Source of the DNA: Fidelibacterota bacterium
GTDB taxonomy: Bacteria; Fidelibacterota; UBA2242; JAFGTP01
NCBI GenBank assembly: GCA_016934035.1
Contig: JAFGTP010000040.1
Span: 62,001-126,000 of the forward strand
Length of the DNA: 64,000 nucleotides
Reading direction: 5' to 3'
The stretch's first letter is position 1. The number at the start of each line of letters is the position of its first letter. Shown here in pieces: positions 1 through 8,982 of this stretch. The position numbers and the translations under genes were made by a program. The notes beneath the pieces are model-generated. The model saw nothing but the letters and a program-made list of their open reading frames with translations. It had not been told where the DNA came from and did not search any database.

Positions 1-483
1 AAGAATGTCAATATTATTGGCGGGGCTTTTTAGATCCTCTTTGATTTCACTGACTTCATCGAGGTTGATATGCTGGCCGGCTTCCATCATGACCTCTTCG
101 GAAACAAAAATTTCGCTGTCAGTCCGTAAGGCTACTGCAATGGCATCACTGGGGCGGGAATCAATCTTTACAACTTCATGGTTGGAACGGGTGTAATAGA
201 TGGCGGCGTAAAACGTGCCTTCCAGCAGTTTGTTTATCACTATTTTTTGGACTTTCAGGTTTTCCTGCTCCATGATATTGGACAACAAATCATGGGTCAT
301 GGGACGAGGCATTTTAATATTTTCGATACCCAGGGCAATTGCCTGGGCTTCATAGGTGCCGATGATAATAGGAAGTTGCATATTGGTTTCGGCATCATTG
401 AGAATGATGGCATAGTTTTTAGAAGGCGGAAAGAAGATGATCTTCTTTATTTTTACCGGTATTAATTTATCTTTAGTCTTCAT
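1..483 (-). CDS. Bifunctional nuclease (BFN/DUF151) family protein, 3' end cut by window edge
   Basis: Translating the minus strand from an ATG at 483 gives an uninterrupted frame that runs off the left edge (about 161 residues seen). It begins MKTKDKLIPVKIKKIIFFPP and carries the features of the BFN domain: an N-terminal strand ending in LPIIIGTYEAQAIAL, then EGTFYAAIYY, then DSRPSDAIAVALR followed by IFVSEEV. These match the plant/bacterial BFN family, whose members have been reported to have DNase/RNase activity; the cellular role in bacteria is unclear. The start lies 2 nt after the ptsI stop with no visible ribosome binding site, so translation is probably coupled to ptsI. The usual UvrB/UvrC-like tail found in some members cannot be assessed because the gene is truncated. 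Confidence 0.85.
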   Translation of the reverse strand, partial: MKTKDKLIPVKIKKIIFFPPSKNYAIILNDAETNMQLPIIIGTYEAQAIALGIENIKMPRPMTHDLLSNIMEQENLKVQKIVINKLLEGTFYAAIYYTRSNHEVVKIDSRPSDAIAVALRTDSEIFVSEEVMMEAGQHINLDEVSEIKEDLKSPANNIDIL

Positions 484-485
484 GA

Positions 486-2207
486 TTAATAGGTTTTTAA
501 TTGATAATAGTAAAAATCTTTTAAAATGGAAAGTAGCATATAGGAATTTCTGCTGTTCATAATTCTTCGATTGAGGGGAATGCAATCTTCAACGGAAATG
601 TTTTTTATCAGATTGCTGACCATAGAAAGAGATGAGGGTGCCACGCTGACCCTGCGCACACCAGAAGCGATGAGGCCCGGAAGCGCATACCGGTCTGCGC
701 CCATTTCTCCGCATACTGTGGTGGGAATTCCATGGGCATCGGCAACCTTGATGATTTTATGGATGGCTTGAAATAATTTTGGATGATAGTGGTTATTAAT
801 GTCACTTTCTTCCCGTTTGGTACCCAGTAAAAAATTGGCCAGGTCATTGGTGCCGATACTGAAAAAAGCTACATTTTCCGCCAGTTCATCCAGTATTTCC
901 AAAACTGCTTTCGTTTCGATCATGCTTCCCAGTTCAACATCCCTGCGGAAGTCAATTCCTTCTTCTTCCAGTTCTATCTGGGCTTCAGCCAGCAATTGTT
1001 TCGCCTTGTCAATTTCATCAATGGCGGAGACCATCGGCAACATAATATTGATGGGACCAAACTGACTGGCTCGAAGCAAGGCCCGGAACTGGGTCTTTAG
1101 GATGTCTGGATTTTCGAGACAGAATTGTAGACCGCCCCAGTCTTCGAATTCCTGCTGGTGAAACATGTTAAGATCCAACATCTCGATGAATTTATCACGA
1201 CCAAAATCAAAGGTCCTGAAAATCAGTGGGAGCCCCCGGGCCATTTTGGTGACTTTGCTGTAAACATTATACTGGGTCTCTTCATCGGGCAGTTTGTTTT
1301 GTTCGATACTGATGAACTCGCTACGGAAAAGGCCGATGCCCTGAATATAATTTATATCCAGCATCTGCAATTCTTCGGCAAATTCCAGGTTGAGAAAAAT
1401 GGAAAAATCCTGGCCGTCTTTGGTTTTTGATACGATCTCATGGACTTGGATTTTTTTATTGTTGAGAAATTCTTCTTCGCGTTTTTTATAATAATTCAGA
1501 TCGTCATCCCGTAGATCCACATGGATGCTTTCTTCCGATACATCAAGGATAGCATAGTCATATTTTTTTAATTTGGTAAAGTCTTTGACTTCGGTGATAT
1601 AGGGTATTCTGAAGGCTTTGGCTAAAATGGCGATATGGGAATCAGAACCACCGATTTCAGTGATGATTCCGATGATGTTTTCATGACCCAGTTGCAGCAG
1701 GTCCGCCGGCGAAATTCGCCGTCCGACAATTATTGAGGGTTCGTTGATTGAATCACTGAAATAGGATTCGTTGGAGGTGAGACGGTGGATCATTCTTTTT
1801 TTGATATCCAGAATATCAGCCTCACGTTCCTGGTGATATCCTGAAAAACTACGGGCGATAATATTTTCATATTTTTTAAATATTTCAGAATAGGCCAAAG
1901 CTGAATTTTTCTTTGCAGTTCGAACAAGGTCTTTGACTTCTTCAAGCACCATCTGATCACTGACCACCAGTTTTTGTCCTTCTATGATCTGGGCGTGATT
2001 ATCATCCAGATGTTTGAGGGCAATTTCTTTGATTCTTTCCAGTTCATGGACACAGGCCATGACGGCATTGTCTAATTTTTCTATTTCCGCTTCAATTTCA
2101 GAATTTTTGATGATATGCTCAGGCGCCTCGATTTTGTCTTTATCGAGAAAAAATAGAGGTCCAATTGCAATTCCCTCTGATACTTTTTTACCTTTGAAGA
2201 GGAGCAT
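486..2207 (-). CDS. ptsI: Phosphoenolpyruvate-protein phosphotransferase (PTS enzyme I)
   Basis: Enzyme I of the phosphotransferase system transfers phosphate from PEP to HPr in the cytoplasm. At 573 residues it has the usual length. The phosphohistidine domain motif GGSDSHIAILAKA places the active histidine at H191. The PEP-binding TIM barrel follows, with RTFDFGRDK (usually RTLDIGGDK), SIGTNDLANFLL and the catalytic cysteine motif VCGEMGADR, then VAPSSL near the C-terminus. It starts 6 nt after ptsH and is followed by the BFN gene after 2 nt. No PTS permease is seen in the window, so the pair may feed an unlinked EIIA or serve a regulatory PTS; that is inference. Confidence 0.96.
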   Translation of the reverse strand: MLLFKGKKVSEGIAIGPLFFLDKDKIEAPEHIIKNSEIEAEIEKLDNAVMACVHELERIKEIALKHLDDNHAQIIEGQKLVVSDQMVLEEVKDLVRTAKKNSALAYSEIFKKYENIIARSFSGYHQEREADILDIKKRMIHRLTSNESYFSDSINEPSIIVGRRISPADLLQLGHENIIGIITEIGGSDSHIAILAKAFRIPYITEVKDFTKLKKYDYAILDVSEESIHVDLRDDDLNYYKKREEEFLNNKKIQVHEIVSKTKDGQDFSIFLNLEFAEELQMLDINYIQGIGLFRSEFISIEQNKLPDEETQYNVYSKVTKMARGLPLIFRTFDFGRDKFIEMLDLNMFHQQEFEDWGGLQFCLENPDILKTQFRALLRASQFGPINIMLPMVSAIDEIDKAKQLLAEAQIELEEEGIDFRRDVELGSMIETKAVLEILDELAENVAFFSIGTNDLANFLLGTKREESDINNHYHPKLFQAIHKIIKVADAHGIPTTVCGEMGADRYALPGLIASGVRRVSVAPSSLSMVSNLIKNISVEDCIPLNRRIMNSRNSYMLLSILKDFYYYQLKTY

Positions 2208-2213
2208 AGAAAA

Positions 2214-2480
2214 TTATTCCATATAGAAATTGTTCTCAATGATATCTACAAATTTTTCCATCGCTTCCTGTTCATCGGGCCCTTCAACCTCGATCTGTAT
2301 TACAGCTCCAGGTTCAACGGCTAAAATGAGCAATCCCATGATGCTTTTGGCATTGACCTGTTCATCATGATAGGTGATATGAACCTCTGATTTGAATTTA
2401 GATGCATTTTCAACAAAAACAGTTGCAGGTCTTGTATGAATACCATGTTTGTTGTTAATTTGAATTTCTTTTGTTAACAT
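2214..2480 (-). CDS. ptsH: HPr phosphocarrier protein
   Basis: An 88-residue HPr. The active-site histidine is H15 in GIHTRPA and the regulatory serine is S46 in NAKSIMGLL, both at canonical positions. HPr accepts phosphate from enzyme I at H15; S46 is the HPr kinase/phosphorylase site in organisms that have that enzyme. The gene sits 2 nt after the polyprenyl synthase stop and 6 nt before ptsI, so the three are almost certainly co-transcribed. S46 with the GLL context suggests Ser phosphorylation is possible. The HPrK-like protein encoded at 38443-39267 is a divergent paralogue and is not an obvious partner. Confidence 0.96.
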   Translation of the reverse strand: MLTKEIQINNKHGIHTRPATVFVENASKFKSEVHITYHDEQVNAKSIMGLLILAVEPGAVIQIEVEGPDEQEAMEKFVDIIENNFYME

Positions 2481-2482
2481 AT

Positions 2483-3451
2483 TTATGATTTTCTCTTCTG
2501 TAAAAATTCAAGCAGTGCCAACAATGAGTCCCTCACTTGCGATGGACATCCCTTCAGATTTTCTTTTGATTCGGTGATTAATTCATTAACAGTACGTCCG
2601 GCTTTATCGATACTTCCGGACTTTAAAAATCTTTCACGAATCTTTATAATATTAGAATTATTCTTCAGAAATGTCAAAAATTCTTTTTGTTCCTTTTTGT
2701 TCATACCGGAGAGGGCCAGCAGCATGGGATAGGTCTTTTTTCCGGCGGCGAAATCACTGCCCAGGCTTTTTCCCATGGCCTCTTCATCGGATAAAATCTC
2801 CAGCAGATCATCCTGAATTTGAAAAGCCTGCCCGGTTTTAATGGCAAAATTCTCCAGTGCCATCAGAGTGTTTTCATCGCAGTCGGCAATAAGGCCGCCG
2901 ATTTTACACGACAAGGCCAGCAGGACAGCGGTTTTTTTGGTTACCATGGTCATATATTCTTCCACAGTCACATCGATACGATGCTCAAATTCCATATCCA
3001 GGGCCTGGCCTTCACATATTTCCAGCATTCCTTCGGTGAAAAGTTTTCCCATCCGTTGCAGGTTGGGCGAATCCGTATCCATCAGGAGCCGAAAGGCCAG
3101 GGTATTGATGGCATCGCCGGATAAAATCGCTGTATTAACGTCCCATTTTTTGTGGACAGTGGGCCGGCCGCGTCGCAGATCATCATTGTCCATGATGTCA
3201 TCGTGAACCAGGGTGTAGGTATGCAGGGTTTCCAGAGCCAGGGCTGCAGGCAGTAGTTTTTCGATGGGAACGCCAAAACCTTCGCCGACCATCAAAGTCA
3301 ATATCGGACGAATCCTTTTTCCTTGGGTATGCAGGCTGTAGACCAGAGGCTCATAAAGGGAATTTGGAAAACCGGGTATCGGTATTTCTTCCAATCCCCG
3401 GTTGATGATATCCTGGTATTTTTTGATTAAAAGGGTGATTTGATTTGGCAT
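2483..3451 (-). CDS. Trans-polyprenyl diphosphate synthase (GGPP/FPP synthase type)
   Basis: A 322-residue all-alpha isoprenyl diphosphate synthase that condenses isopentenyl diphosphate with allylic diphosphates. The first aspartate-rich motif is DDIMD at residues 84-88 followed by LRRGRPTVH. The second is at 214-218 and reads DDLLE instead of the usual DDxxD, with the KKTYP segment after it. The residue five before the first motif is Tyr (Y79), a pattern of short-chain products, and the two-residue insertion typical of bacterial IspA is absent, so FPP or GGPP is the likely product. It may supply carriers or quinone precursors. Only 1 nt separates it from the phosphohexomutase stop and 2 nt from ptsH. 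Confidence 0.92.
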   Translation of the reverse strand: MPNQITLLIKKYQDIINRGLEEIPIPGFPNSLYEPLVYSLHTQGKRIRPILTLMVGEGFGVPIEKLLPAALALETLHTYTLVHDDIMDNDDLRRGRPTVHKKWDVNTAILSGDAINTLAFRLLMDTDSPNLQRMGKLFTEGMLEICEGQALDMEFEHRIDVTVEEYMTMVTKKTAVLLALSCKIGGLIADCDENTLMALENFAIKTGQAFQIQDDLLEILSDEEAMGKSLGSDFAAGKKTYPMLLALSGMNKKEQKEFLTFLKNNSNIIKIRERFLKSGSIDKAGRTVNELITESKENLKGCPSQVRDSLLALLEFLQKRKS

Positions 3452-3452
3452 T

Positions 3453-4805
3453 TTATATTGAAATTTCTCCGAATTCTTGCAATTTACTCAGTACCAGATT
3501 TTTGATTTCTTCCAGTCGCTCCTGTGTTTTGGCTTCAAAGCGGGTGACGATTACCGGCTGTGTGTTGGATGCCCTTACTAATCCCCATCCGTCTCCAAAC
3601 TTGATTCTGACGCCATCGACATCATTACAGTCGAAGTTCTCTTTGAAATATTGTGTGGATTTCTCTGCAATTTCAAATTTTACCTGGTCCGAAGGGCAGT
3701 CGAGGCGCATCTCCGGAGTGGAATAGTATTTGGGCAATTTATCCATAATTTCAGAGAGTTTTTCCTGTTTTCGGGAAAGCATTTGCACAAAGCGCAAGGC
3801 ATCATACATCGCGTCATCATAACCGTAATAATCGTCAGCAAAACAAATGTGGCCGCTCATTTCACCGGCAAATGGTAGGTCCAGTTCCTGCATTTTTTTC
3901 TTGATCAGGGAGTGGCCGGTTTTGTACATATAGGGTTTACCGCCGCGTTCCAGAATGGCTTCTTCAAGGGCTTGTGAGCATTTGACGTCAAAGACCACGG
4001 TTTCTCCGTTTTTTATGATTTCATCAAGGAACAGAATCATGATGTAATCAGCCCAGATGATACGGCCTTTCTCATCAATGACACCAATGCGGTCAGCGTC
4101 ACCGTCAAAGGCAATTCCACAGTCATAGCCGCCTTTTTTAACTTCAGCGATCATATCTGCGATGTATTTTTCTACAGTCGGGTCCGGATGGTGGTTTGGA
4201 AAATTTCCGTCGGCATCACAATAGAGTTCCGTCATTTCGATTCCAATTTTTTTAAAAATTTCCGGGGCGGCAAGGCAGGCGGCGCCATTTCCGCAATCCA
4301 TGACAATTTTCATGGGTTTTTCCAGTTTGATTTTGGAAACCAATTCGGCTTTGTATTGCTCGAGAATTTCCTGATGGGTCTGTGCACCTTTGCCGGTAGC
4401 AAATTTTCCATCCTCTATGATGCGTCGGATTTGTTGAATTTCTTCTCCGTAAACCGACCCTTTTTTAAAACTTAGTTTGAAACCGTTCATCTCTGGCGGG
4501 TTATGACTGCCGGTGATCTGACAGGCGCCGTCTATGTCCAGTTTATACATGGAATAATAATTGACCGGTGTGGGCAGAATTCCCAGTTCAATAACATCAA
4601 TTCCCGTTGACAAAACGCCTTCAATAAATTTTTCCATTAAATGAGGTGTTGTGAGCCTGACATCGCCACTGACGGAGATTTTTTTTGCACCTTTTTCTTT
4701 GATCAGGGTGCCGAAGCCTTTTCCGATTTGGATTACTACCTCATCGGTAAAATCCTCTGCGACAACTCCTCGAATATCATATTCACGAAAAATATAAGGG
4801 TTCAT
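3453..4805 (-). CDS. Phosphomannomutase/phosphoglucomutase
   Basis: Alpha-D-phosphohexomutase that interconverts hexose 1- and 6-phosphates and feeds nucleotide-sugar synthesis, probably for the glycan locus in this window. All four family loops are visible: the phosphoserine loop ITGSHNPPEMNG, the metal loop DGDADRIG, the sugar-specificity loop GEMSGH (typical of PMM/PGM) and the phosphate-binding loop RASNTQP. The open frame extends to 4832, but the ATG at 4805 has a strong AAGGAG site 5-6 nt upstream and yields MNPYIFREYDIRG, the usual N-terminus, so I use it (450 residues). It is the first gene of the operon that continues through ptsI. Confidence 0.94.
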   Translation of the reverse strand: MNPYIFREYDIRGVVAEDFTDEVVIQIGKGFGTLIKEKGAKKISVSGDVRLTTPHLMEKFIEGVLSTGIDVIELGILPTPVNYYSMYKLDIDGACQITGSHNPPEMNGFKLSFKKGSVYGEEIQQIRRIIEDGKFATGKGAQTHQEILEQYKAELVSKIKLEKPMKIVMDCGNGAACLAAPEIFKKIGIEMTELYCDADGNFPNHHPDPTVEKYIADMIAEVKKGGYDCGIAFDGDADRIGVIDEKGRIIWADYIMILFLDEIIKNGETVVFDVKCSQALEEAILERGGKPYMYKTGHSLIKKKMQELDLPFAGEMSGHICFADDYYGYDDAMYDALRFVQMLSRKQEKLSEIMDKLPKYYSTPEMRLDCPSDQVKFEIAEKSTQYFKENFDCNDVDGVRIKFGDGWGLVRASNTQPVIVTRFEAKTQERLEEIKNLVLSKLQEFGEISI

Positions 4806-5346
4806 ATTCACTCCTTTTTTATCTGATTTCATTTCAAAATGGTTTAATGGTAAATATATCCAACCTAACTGTGTTTCTCCAATTCTTTTTTTAGGTACCT
4901 TAAAAAATTAAATGCAGCCTATGCATCAGTTAGTTTTGGGCCCCGGTAATGAAGAATGTTATCAACCTGCATAAATACTGTGGCAGGGTATTTTTTTAAC
5001 ATTGATCTATGCCCTCACTGATGGGAAAATCGGTACTGAGAAAAAACGATTTAAATTTCCTTTTTCAAACCCCGCTTCTGGTATTCCAAATTTTTATCAA
5101 CCAAATCCATTGTTTTAAAATAATTCAAGAAATAAAAAACTTTATAATAGATATTATCAATTTTTATAAAAAATTCAACTGTGAAAAGATTAGGGTATAT
5201 AACATTTTTTATAATTATTTAAGAAAAGCCACTTTTGTGTTCGGAAAATAATAACAAGACAGGATTTTCGCAAATCACAATCAAATAAATTTACTGTGAA
5301 TAAAGAGGATAATTACTTATTTTTTTGGATTAGATAAGAGGAAAAT
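4806..5346. other. Divergent intergenic region between phosphohexomutase operon and lacI-type gene
   Basis: An AT-rich spacer of 541 bases between divergent genes, so it should hold both promoters. For the minus strand, a possible sigma-70 pair is TTGGAG (4877-4882) and TATATT (4853-4858), 18 bases apart and about 50 bases before the phosphohexomutase start; the match is modest. No clear palindromic LacI-type operator, riboswitch or RNA gene was found. An 80-codon open frame at 5009-5251 is low-complexity, lacks a good ribosome binding site and resembles no family I know. Confidence 0.45.
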
Positions 5347-6360
5347 ATGGCGAAAGTCGCAATCAAAGATATCGCAAAAATGCTTCATACTTCGACCGCA
5401 ACGGTCAGCCGGGCATTGAATGATCATCCGGCCATCAAAAAGGAAACACGGGAAAAGGTCATGAAACTGGTCAATGAAGTTGGATACCGCCCCAACACCA
5501 TTGCCAAAAACCTGAAGATGCAACGCAGCACCACCATTGGCATTCTTGTCCCCAATATCGGCCATGATTTTTTTGCCCGGGCCATCAGTGCCATTGAAAA
5601 AGTGGTTTCTGATGCCGGTTTCACTGCCATGATCTGTCAATCCCATGAAAATATTCACAAGGAAAAGGAGGCTGTCAAAACATTGATTGCCAATCGAGTG
5701 GCCGGAGTGCTGGCTTCGATTTCCCAGGAAACCACCTCGCCGGACCATTTTCGGGAATTGCAGAGCCACGAAATTCCGGTGGTCTTTTTTGATCGCTGCT
5801 TTGACGAAGGAATCGCAGCCTCCAAAGTGATCACTGATGATTTTTCCGGCAGTCTGCGGGCTGTCAAATACCTGATCAAAACCGGATACAAACGAATTGC
5901 CTGCCTTGCCGGTACTCCCAATCTCAATATTGCCCGGGAACGGCTGCGGGGATACAAACAGGCCCTTCAGGAAGCCGGCCTGACCTGCCATGAAAAATGG
6001 ATTGTCCCCTGCGGCATGGAAAAGCAGGATGGCAAGATCGCTTTGCAGCAATTGATGCAACTGGATGAAAAACCCGATGCTATTTTTTGTATTAATGATC
6101 CGGTAGCCATTGGTGTTTACCAGCAGTTACAGGTTTATAAAATGAAAATTCCTGATGATGTGGCGGTGATTGGATTTTCCAACAATGAGATATCGGCATT
6201 GATTCAACCGGCTTTGACCACTGTGGACCAATCGGCCGAAAAAATGGGAGAGAGGGCCGGTCAGATTTTGATCAGTCAGATTCAAAATAAACAGGAAGGT
6301 ATCACTGGTAACACGATTGAAATTATGGAAGCCAATCTCATTGTTAGAGATTCTGCATAA
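5347..6360 (+). CDS. LacI/GalR-family transcriptional regulator
   Basis: A 337-residue sugar-responsive DNA-binding repressor. The N-terminal helix-turn-helix covers residues 4-24 (IKDIAKMLHTSTATVSRALN), followed by the hinge helix around 50-60 (RPNTIAKNLKMQRS) and a periplasmic-binding-protein-like effector domain starting at TIGILVP. The end of that domain includes DVAVIGFSNNE and LTTVDQ, both typical. An AAGAGG site precedes the ATG. It is followed after 17 bases by an exported PHP protein with carbohydrate-binding-like domains, so it may regulate that gene or the divergent phosphohexomutase operon. The effector sugar cannot be told from the sequence. Confidence 0.95.
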   Translation: MAKVAIKDIAKMLHTSTATVSRALNDHPAIKKETREKVMKLVNEVGYRPNTIAKNLKMQRSTTIGILVPNIGHDFFARAISAIEKVVSDAGFTAMICQSHENIHKEKEAVKTLIANRVAGVLASISQETTSPDHFRELQSHEIPVVFFDRCFDEGIAASKVITDDFSGSLRAVKYLIKTGYKRIACLAGTPNLNIARERLRGYKQALQEAGLTCHEKWIVPCGMEKQDGKIALQQLMQLDEKPDAIFCINDPVAIGVYQQLQVYKMKIPDDVAVIGFSNNEISALIQPALTTVDQSAEKMGERAGQILISQIQNKQEGITGNTIEIMEANLIVRDSA

Positions 6361-6377
6361 ATTATTTAAGGAGAGAA

Positions 6378-8198
6378 ATGATGTCCATTAGAAAATGTAT
6401 TATCCTGCTATTGCTGTTAGCTTGTCTAATGACCGCCCAAACAAGAAGAGAGATTAGAGTTCCGGACCTGCCGGGTTACGTCACTTTGATCGGCGATTTT
6501 CATATGCATACACTGTTTTCTGACGGTCTTGTCTGGCCGGTAACCCGAGTTGAAGAGGCTTACCGTGAAGGTTTGGATGTTATCTCCATTACCGATCATG
6601 TTGAATACAGGCCTTATTCCGATGATATTCCGGTTCAATATGGCCGGTCTTATGAAATTGCCAGACCGAAAGCAGAAGAACTTGGGATTTTGCTCATCAA
6701 AGGTGCCGAAATTACCCGTAATATGCCGCCCGGTCACCTGAACGCATTATTTATCAAAGAAATCGAACCACTGACCCATAAAGACCCCATGAAGGCTATT
6801 GAAATCGCAGCAATGCAGGGGGCCTTTATTTTGTGGAACCATCCGGGATGGAGCGCCCAGTTAAAGGAAGATGGCATTGTGCGTTGGTATGAGGAGCATA
6901 CCATTCTTTTTGAGAAAGGCTGGTTGAAGGGAATTGAACTGGTCAACGAAAAGGAATATTATCCTGAAGTGCACCAGTGGGCGCTGGATAAAAACCTAAC
7001 CTTCTTCGGTAACTCGGATGTGCATTCACCCATCGATTATTTGTATGAACCCATGAAAGGTGAACATCGACCTTACACTCTGGTTTTTTCCCAGGACAGG
7101 ACCCTTGCCAGTGTTCATGAAGCCCTTGAAAACCGGCGGACGATCATTTACCATGAAGACAAAATTCTAGGCAGAGAGGACCTGCTGGGGAAATTTTTTG
7201 CCGGCTGTCTGAAAAATGAAAACGGTTTACTCAATCCTGAGAAAAATGGCAATATCCATATCAGCCTGGAAAATCGTTCTGATATTCCGCTTGTTCTCAT
7301 GCCTGTTGAAAAAGCCGATTTTACCCTGGCTGGTAAAGTCCTGATCCAACCGGGGAGCAGTGAAAGGGTGCGTCTCAGTATCCCCATAAAATACCGCGAA
7401 GGATATCATCAATTGGATCTTGCCCTGAAGGTTGAAAATTTCCTGACGGCTCCGGAAAAAAATCTCCATGCGGCCATAAAACTGGATATTTTGAATATTG
7501 CTTCTATCGGAATTAAAATGGGGAAACGGAATAAAATTGATTTTGCAGTGCCGGGTTTACCCGATGATATTTCACTTCGTTTTACAACCGATGGAAAAAG
7601 TCCCAATAAACTGTCTGAAAATATGGAAAATGGTCTTGCGCTGGAGGCGGATACGGAAATCTGTTATGGCGCTTTTCAAAAAGGCCGATTGATCAGTGGT
7701 ATTTACCGTAAAAAATTGAATCTGAATCAGGCGATAAAGACAAAAATCGATCTGGGCAACCAGCCGGCAGCTAAATACTTCGGAAAAGGGGCCGCCACTT
7801 TAATTGACGGGCTGACAGGAACAGAGGATTATAGTGATGGTGCCTGGCTGGGATTTGAAAAAGATGATTTTGTGGCAGAACTATCTTTTGACCAGGCAGA
7901 AGAAGTCAAAACCATTGAAGTTCGTTTTCTGGAAAGCAACCGCAGTTGGATTTTTATGCCCAAAACCATAAGAATTGAAGTCTCTGAAAATGGCAAAGAT
8001 TTTTCAGAATTATTCACCTGGAAGAATGAACTCCAGGTTGAAAATTCACCAACAGCCATAATTCCCATTATCACAAAAAATAGCGGCAAATTGATGAAAG
8101 TCCGCATCATAGCCCAAAACCAGGGGGCCTGTCCGGATTGGCATAGTGGCGCCGGCGGCAATGCCTGGCTGTTTGTGGACGAAATAATTTTGAGATAA
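6378..8198 (+). CDS. Exported PHP-domain hydrolase with chitobiase-like and discoidin-like C-terminal domains
   Basis: A 606-residue exported protein. Residues 1-20 form a signal peptide with a leucine-rich core. The PHP metal site is visible: H42-x-H44, D73-H74, E111, H155 and D214-x-H216. PHP proteins are metal-dependent phosphoesterases, so the likely activity is hydrolysis of a phosphate ester outside the cytoplasm; the substrate is unknown. Around 395-455 there is a segment like the CHB_HEX C-terminal domain (LRFTTDGKSPN), and residues about 485-606 resemble an F5/8 type C (discoidin) domain (TIRIEVSENGKDF). A second ATG at 6381 is better spaced from the AAGGAG site (7 nt instead of 4). 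It is likely co-transcribed with the LacI-type gene. Confidence 0.85.
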   Translation: MMSIRKCIILLLLLACLMTAQTRREIRVPDLPGYVTLIGDFHMHTLFSDGLVWPVTRVEEAYREGLDVISITDHVEYRPYSDDIPVQYGRSYEIARPKAEELGILLIKGAEITRNMPPGHLNALFIKEIEPLTHKDPMKAIEIAAMQGAFILWNHPGWSAQLKEDGIVRWYEEHTILFEKGWLKGIELVNEKEYYPEVHQWALDKNLTFFGNSDVHSPIDYLYEPMKGEHRPYTLVFSQDRTLASVHEALENRRTIIYHEDKILGREDLLGKFFAGCLKNENGLLNPEKNGNIHISLENRSDIPLVLMPVEKADFTLAGKVLIQPGSSERVRLSIPIKYREGYHQLDLALKVENFLTAPEKNLHAAIKLDILNIASIGIKMGKRNKIDFAVPGLPDDISLRFTTDGKSPNKLSENMENGLALEADTEICYGAFQKGRLISGIYRKKLNLNQAIKTKIDLGNQPAAKYFGKGAATLIDGLTGTEDYSDGAWLGFEKDDFVAELSFDQAEEVKTIEVRFLESNRSWIFMPKTIRIEVSENGKDFSELFTWKNELQVENSPTAIIPIITKNSGKLMKVRIIAQNQGACPDWHSGAGGNAWLFVDEIILR

Positions 8199-8304
8199 TT
8201 CACTGTCATTTCTGGAAATCGGAAATCGGGAGGTAGCCCAAAAATTCGAAGTACTGCGAACGGAAAATGGATTAAAAGTGCCAGAGACTTAAAAAGATAG
8301 ATTA

Positions 8305-8982
8305 ATGAATAAAAAAGAAATTTATATCAATAATGTTTTTACCACCATCGCCAGAGATTATAATCGAATGAACACTGTTATTTCCCTGGGCACCCATAAT
8401 TTTTTCAAAGCTAAAGCAGTAAAAAAATTGCAGGTGAAAAATAGGGATATTGTACTTGATTTGGCAGCCGGCACCGGCGATATCACAGGCAGGATCGGCA
8501 AAATATCATCGGCAAAGGCCATTATGGCCGATATGAATGCTGAAATGCTGAAAATCAGTAAACAACGATTTCCCGATAATGATGCAGTAGTTTGTGATGC
8601 TGCCAACCTGCCTTTTCTGGCAAACACTTTTGACAAAGTGATCATTGGGTTTGGGATTCGTAATTTCACGCGATTGGAAAAATCCTTTGAAAATGTATAT
8701 CGTGTCATGAATCCTGGGGGCAAATTTGTGATCCTTGAATTTGCGCAACCGCCTTCAAAATTCGTCCGGTTTTTCAGGAATATTTACTTCAGGAAAATCA
8801 TTCCTGCCATTTCCCAAATCCTAATCAATAAGAAGCAGGAATACCACTACTTAGCCAGTTCCATTATCAACTTTCATAATCAGGAAAAGATTATCAACAT
8901 ATTGGAAAATCAATCCTTTCGAAAGTGTGAATACCGGAACTACCTCTTTGGCGGGATTGCGATTTATTCCTGTGAAAAGTGA
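8305..8982 (+). CDS. menG/ubiE: Demethylmenaquinone/ubiquinone methyltransferase
   Basis: A 225-residue SAM-dependent methyltransferase of the UbiE/MenG family, which C-methylates the quinone ring in the last steps of menaquinone (or ubiquinone) synthesis. The N-terminal family signature VFTTIARDYNRMNTVISLG, the SAM-binding motif VLDLAAGTGD at 50-59 and the two diagnostic segments GFGIRNFTRLEKSF and EVYRVMNPGGKFVILEF-like are all present. The window offers no other quinone genes, so menaquinone rather than ubiquinone is inference. About 100 bases separate it from the PHP gene, and no strong ribosome binding site precedes the ATG. Confidence 0.93.
   Translation: MNKKEIYINNVFTTIARDYNRMNTVISLGTHNFFKAKAVKKLQVKNRDIVLDLAAGTGDITGRIGKISSAKAIMADMNAEMLKISKQRFPDNDAVVCDAANLPFLANTFDKVIIGFGIRNFTRLEKSFENVYRVMNPGGKFVILEFAQPPSKFVRFFRNIYFRKIIPAISQILINKKQEYHYLASSIINFHNQEKIINILENQSFRKCEYRNYLFGGIAIYSCEK

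Noticed and set aside
4981-5000. TGGCAGGGTATTTTTT as a sigma-54 promoter
   Set aside because: The -12 element would be TT instead of GC and it lies far from the plus-strand gene start.
5009-5251. 80-codon open frame in the lacI upstream region
   Set aside because: Low-complexity, I/N/K/F-rich composition, no ribosome binding site and no recognisable family.
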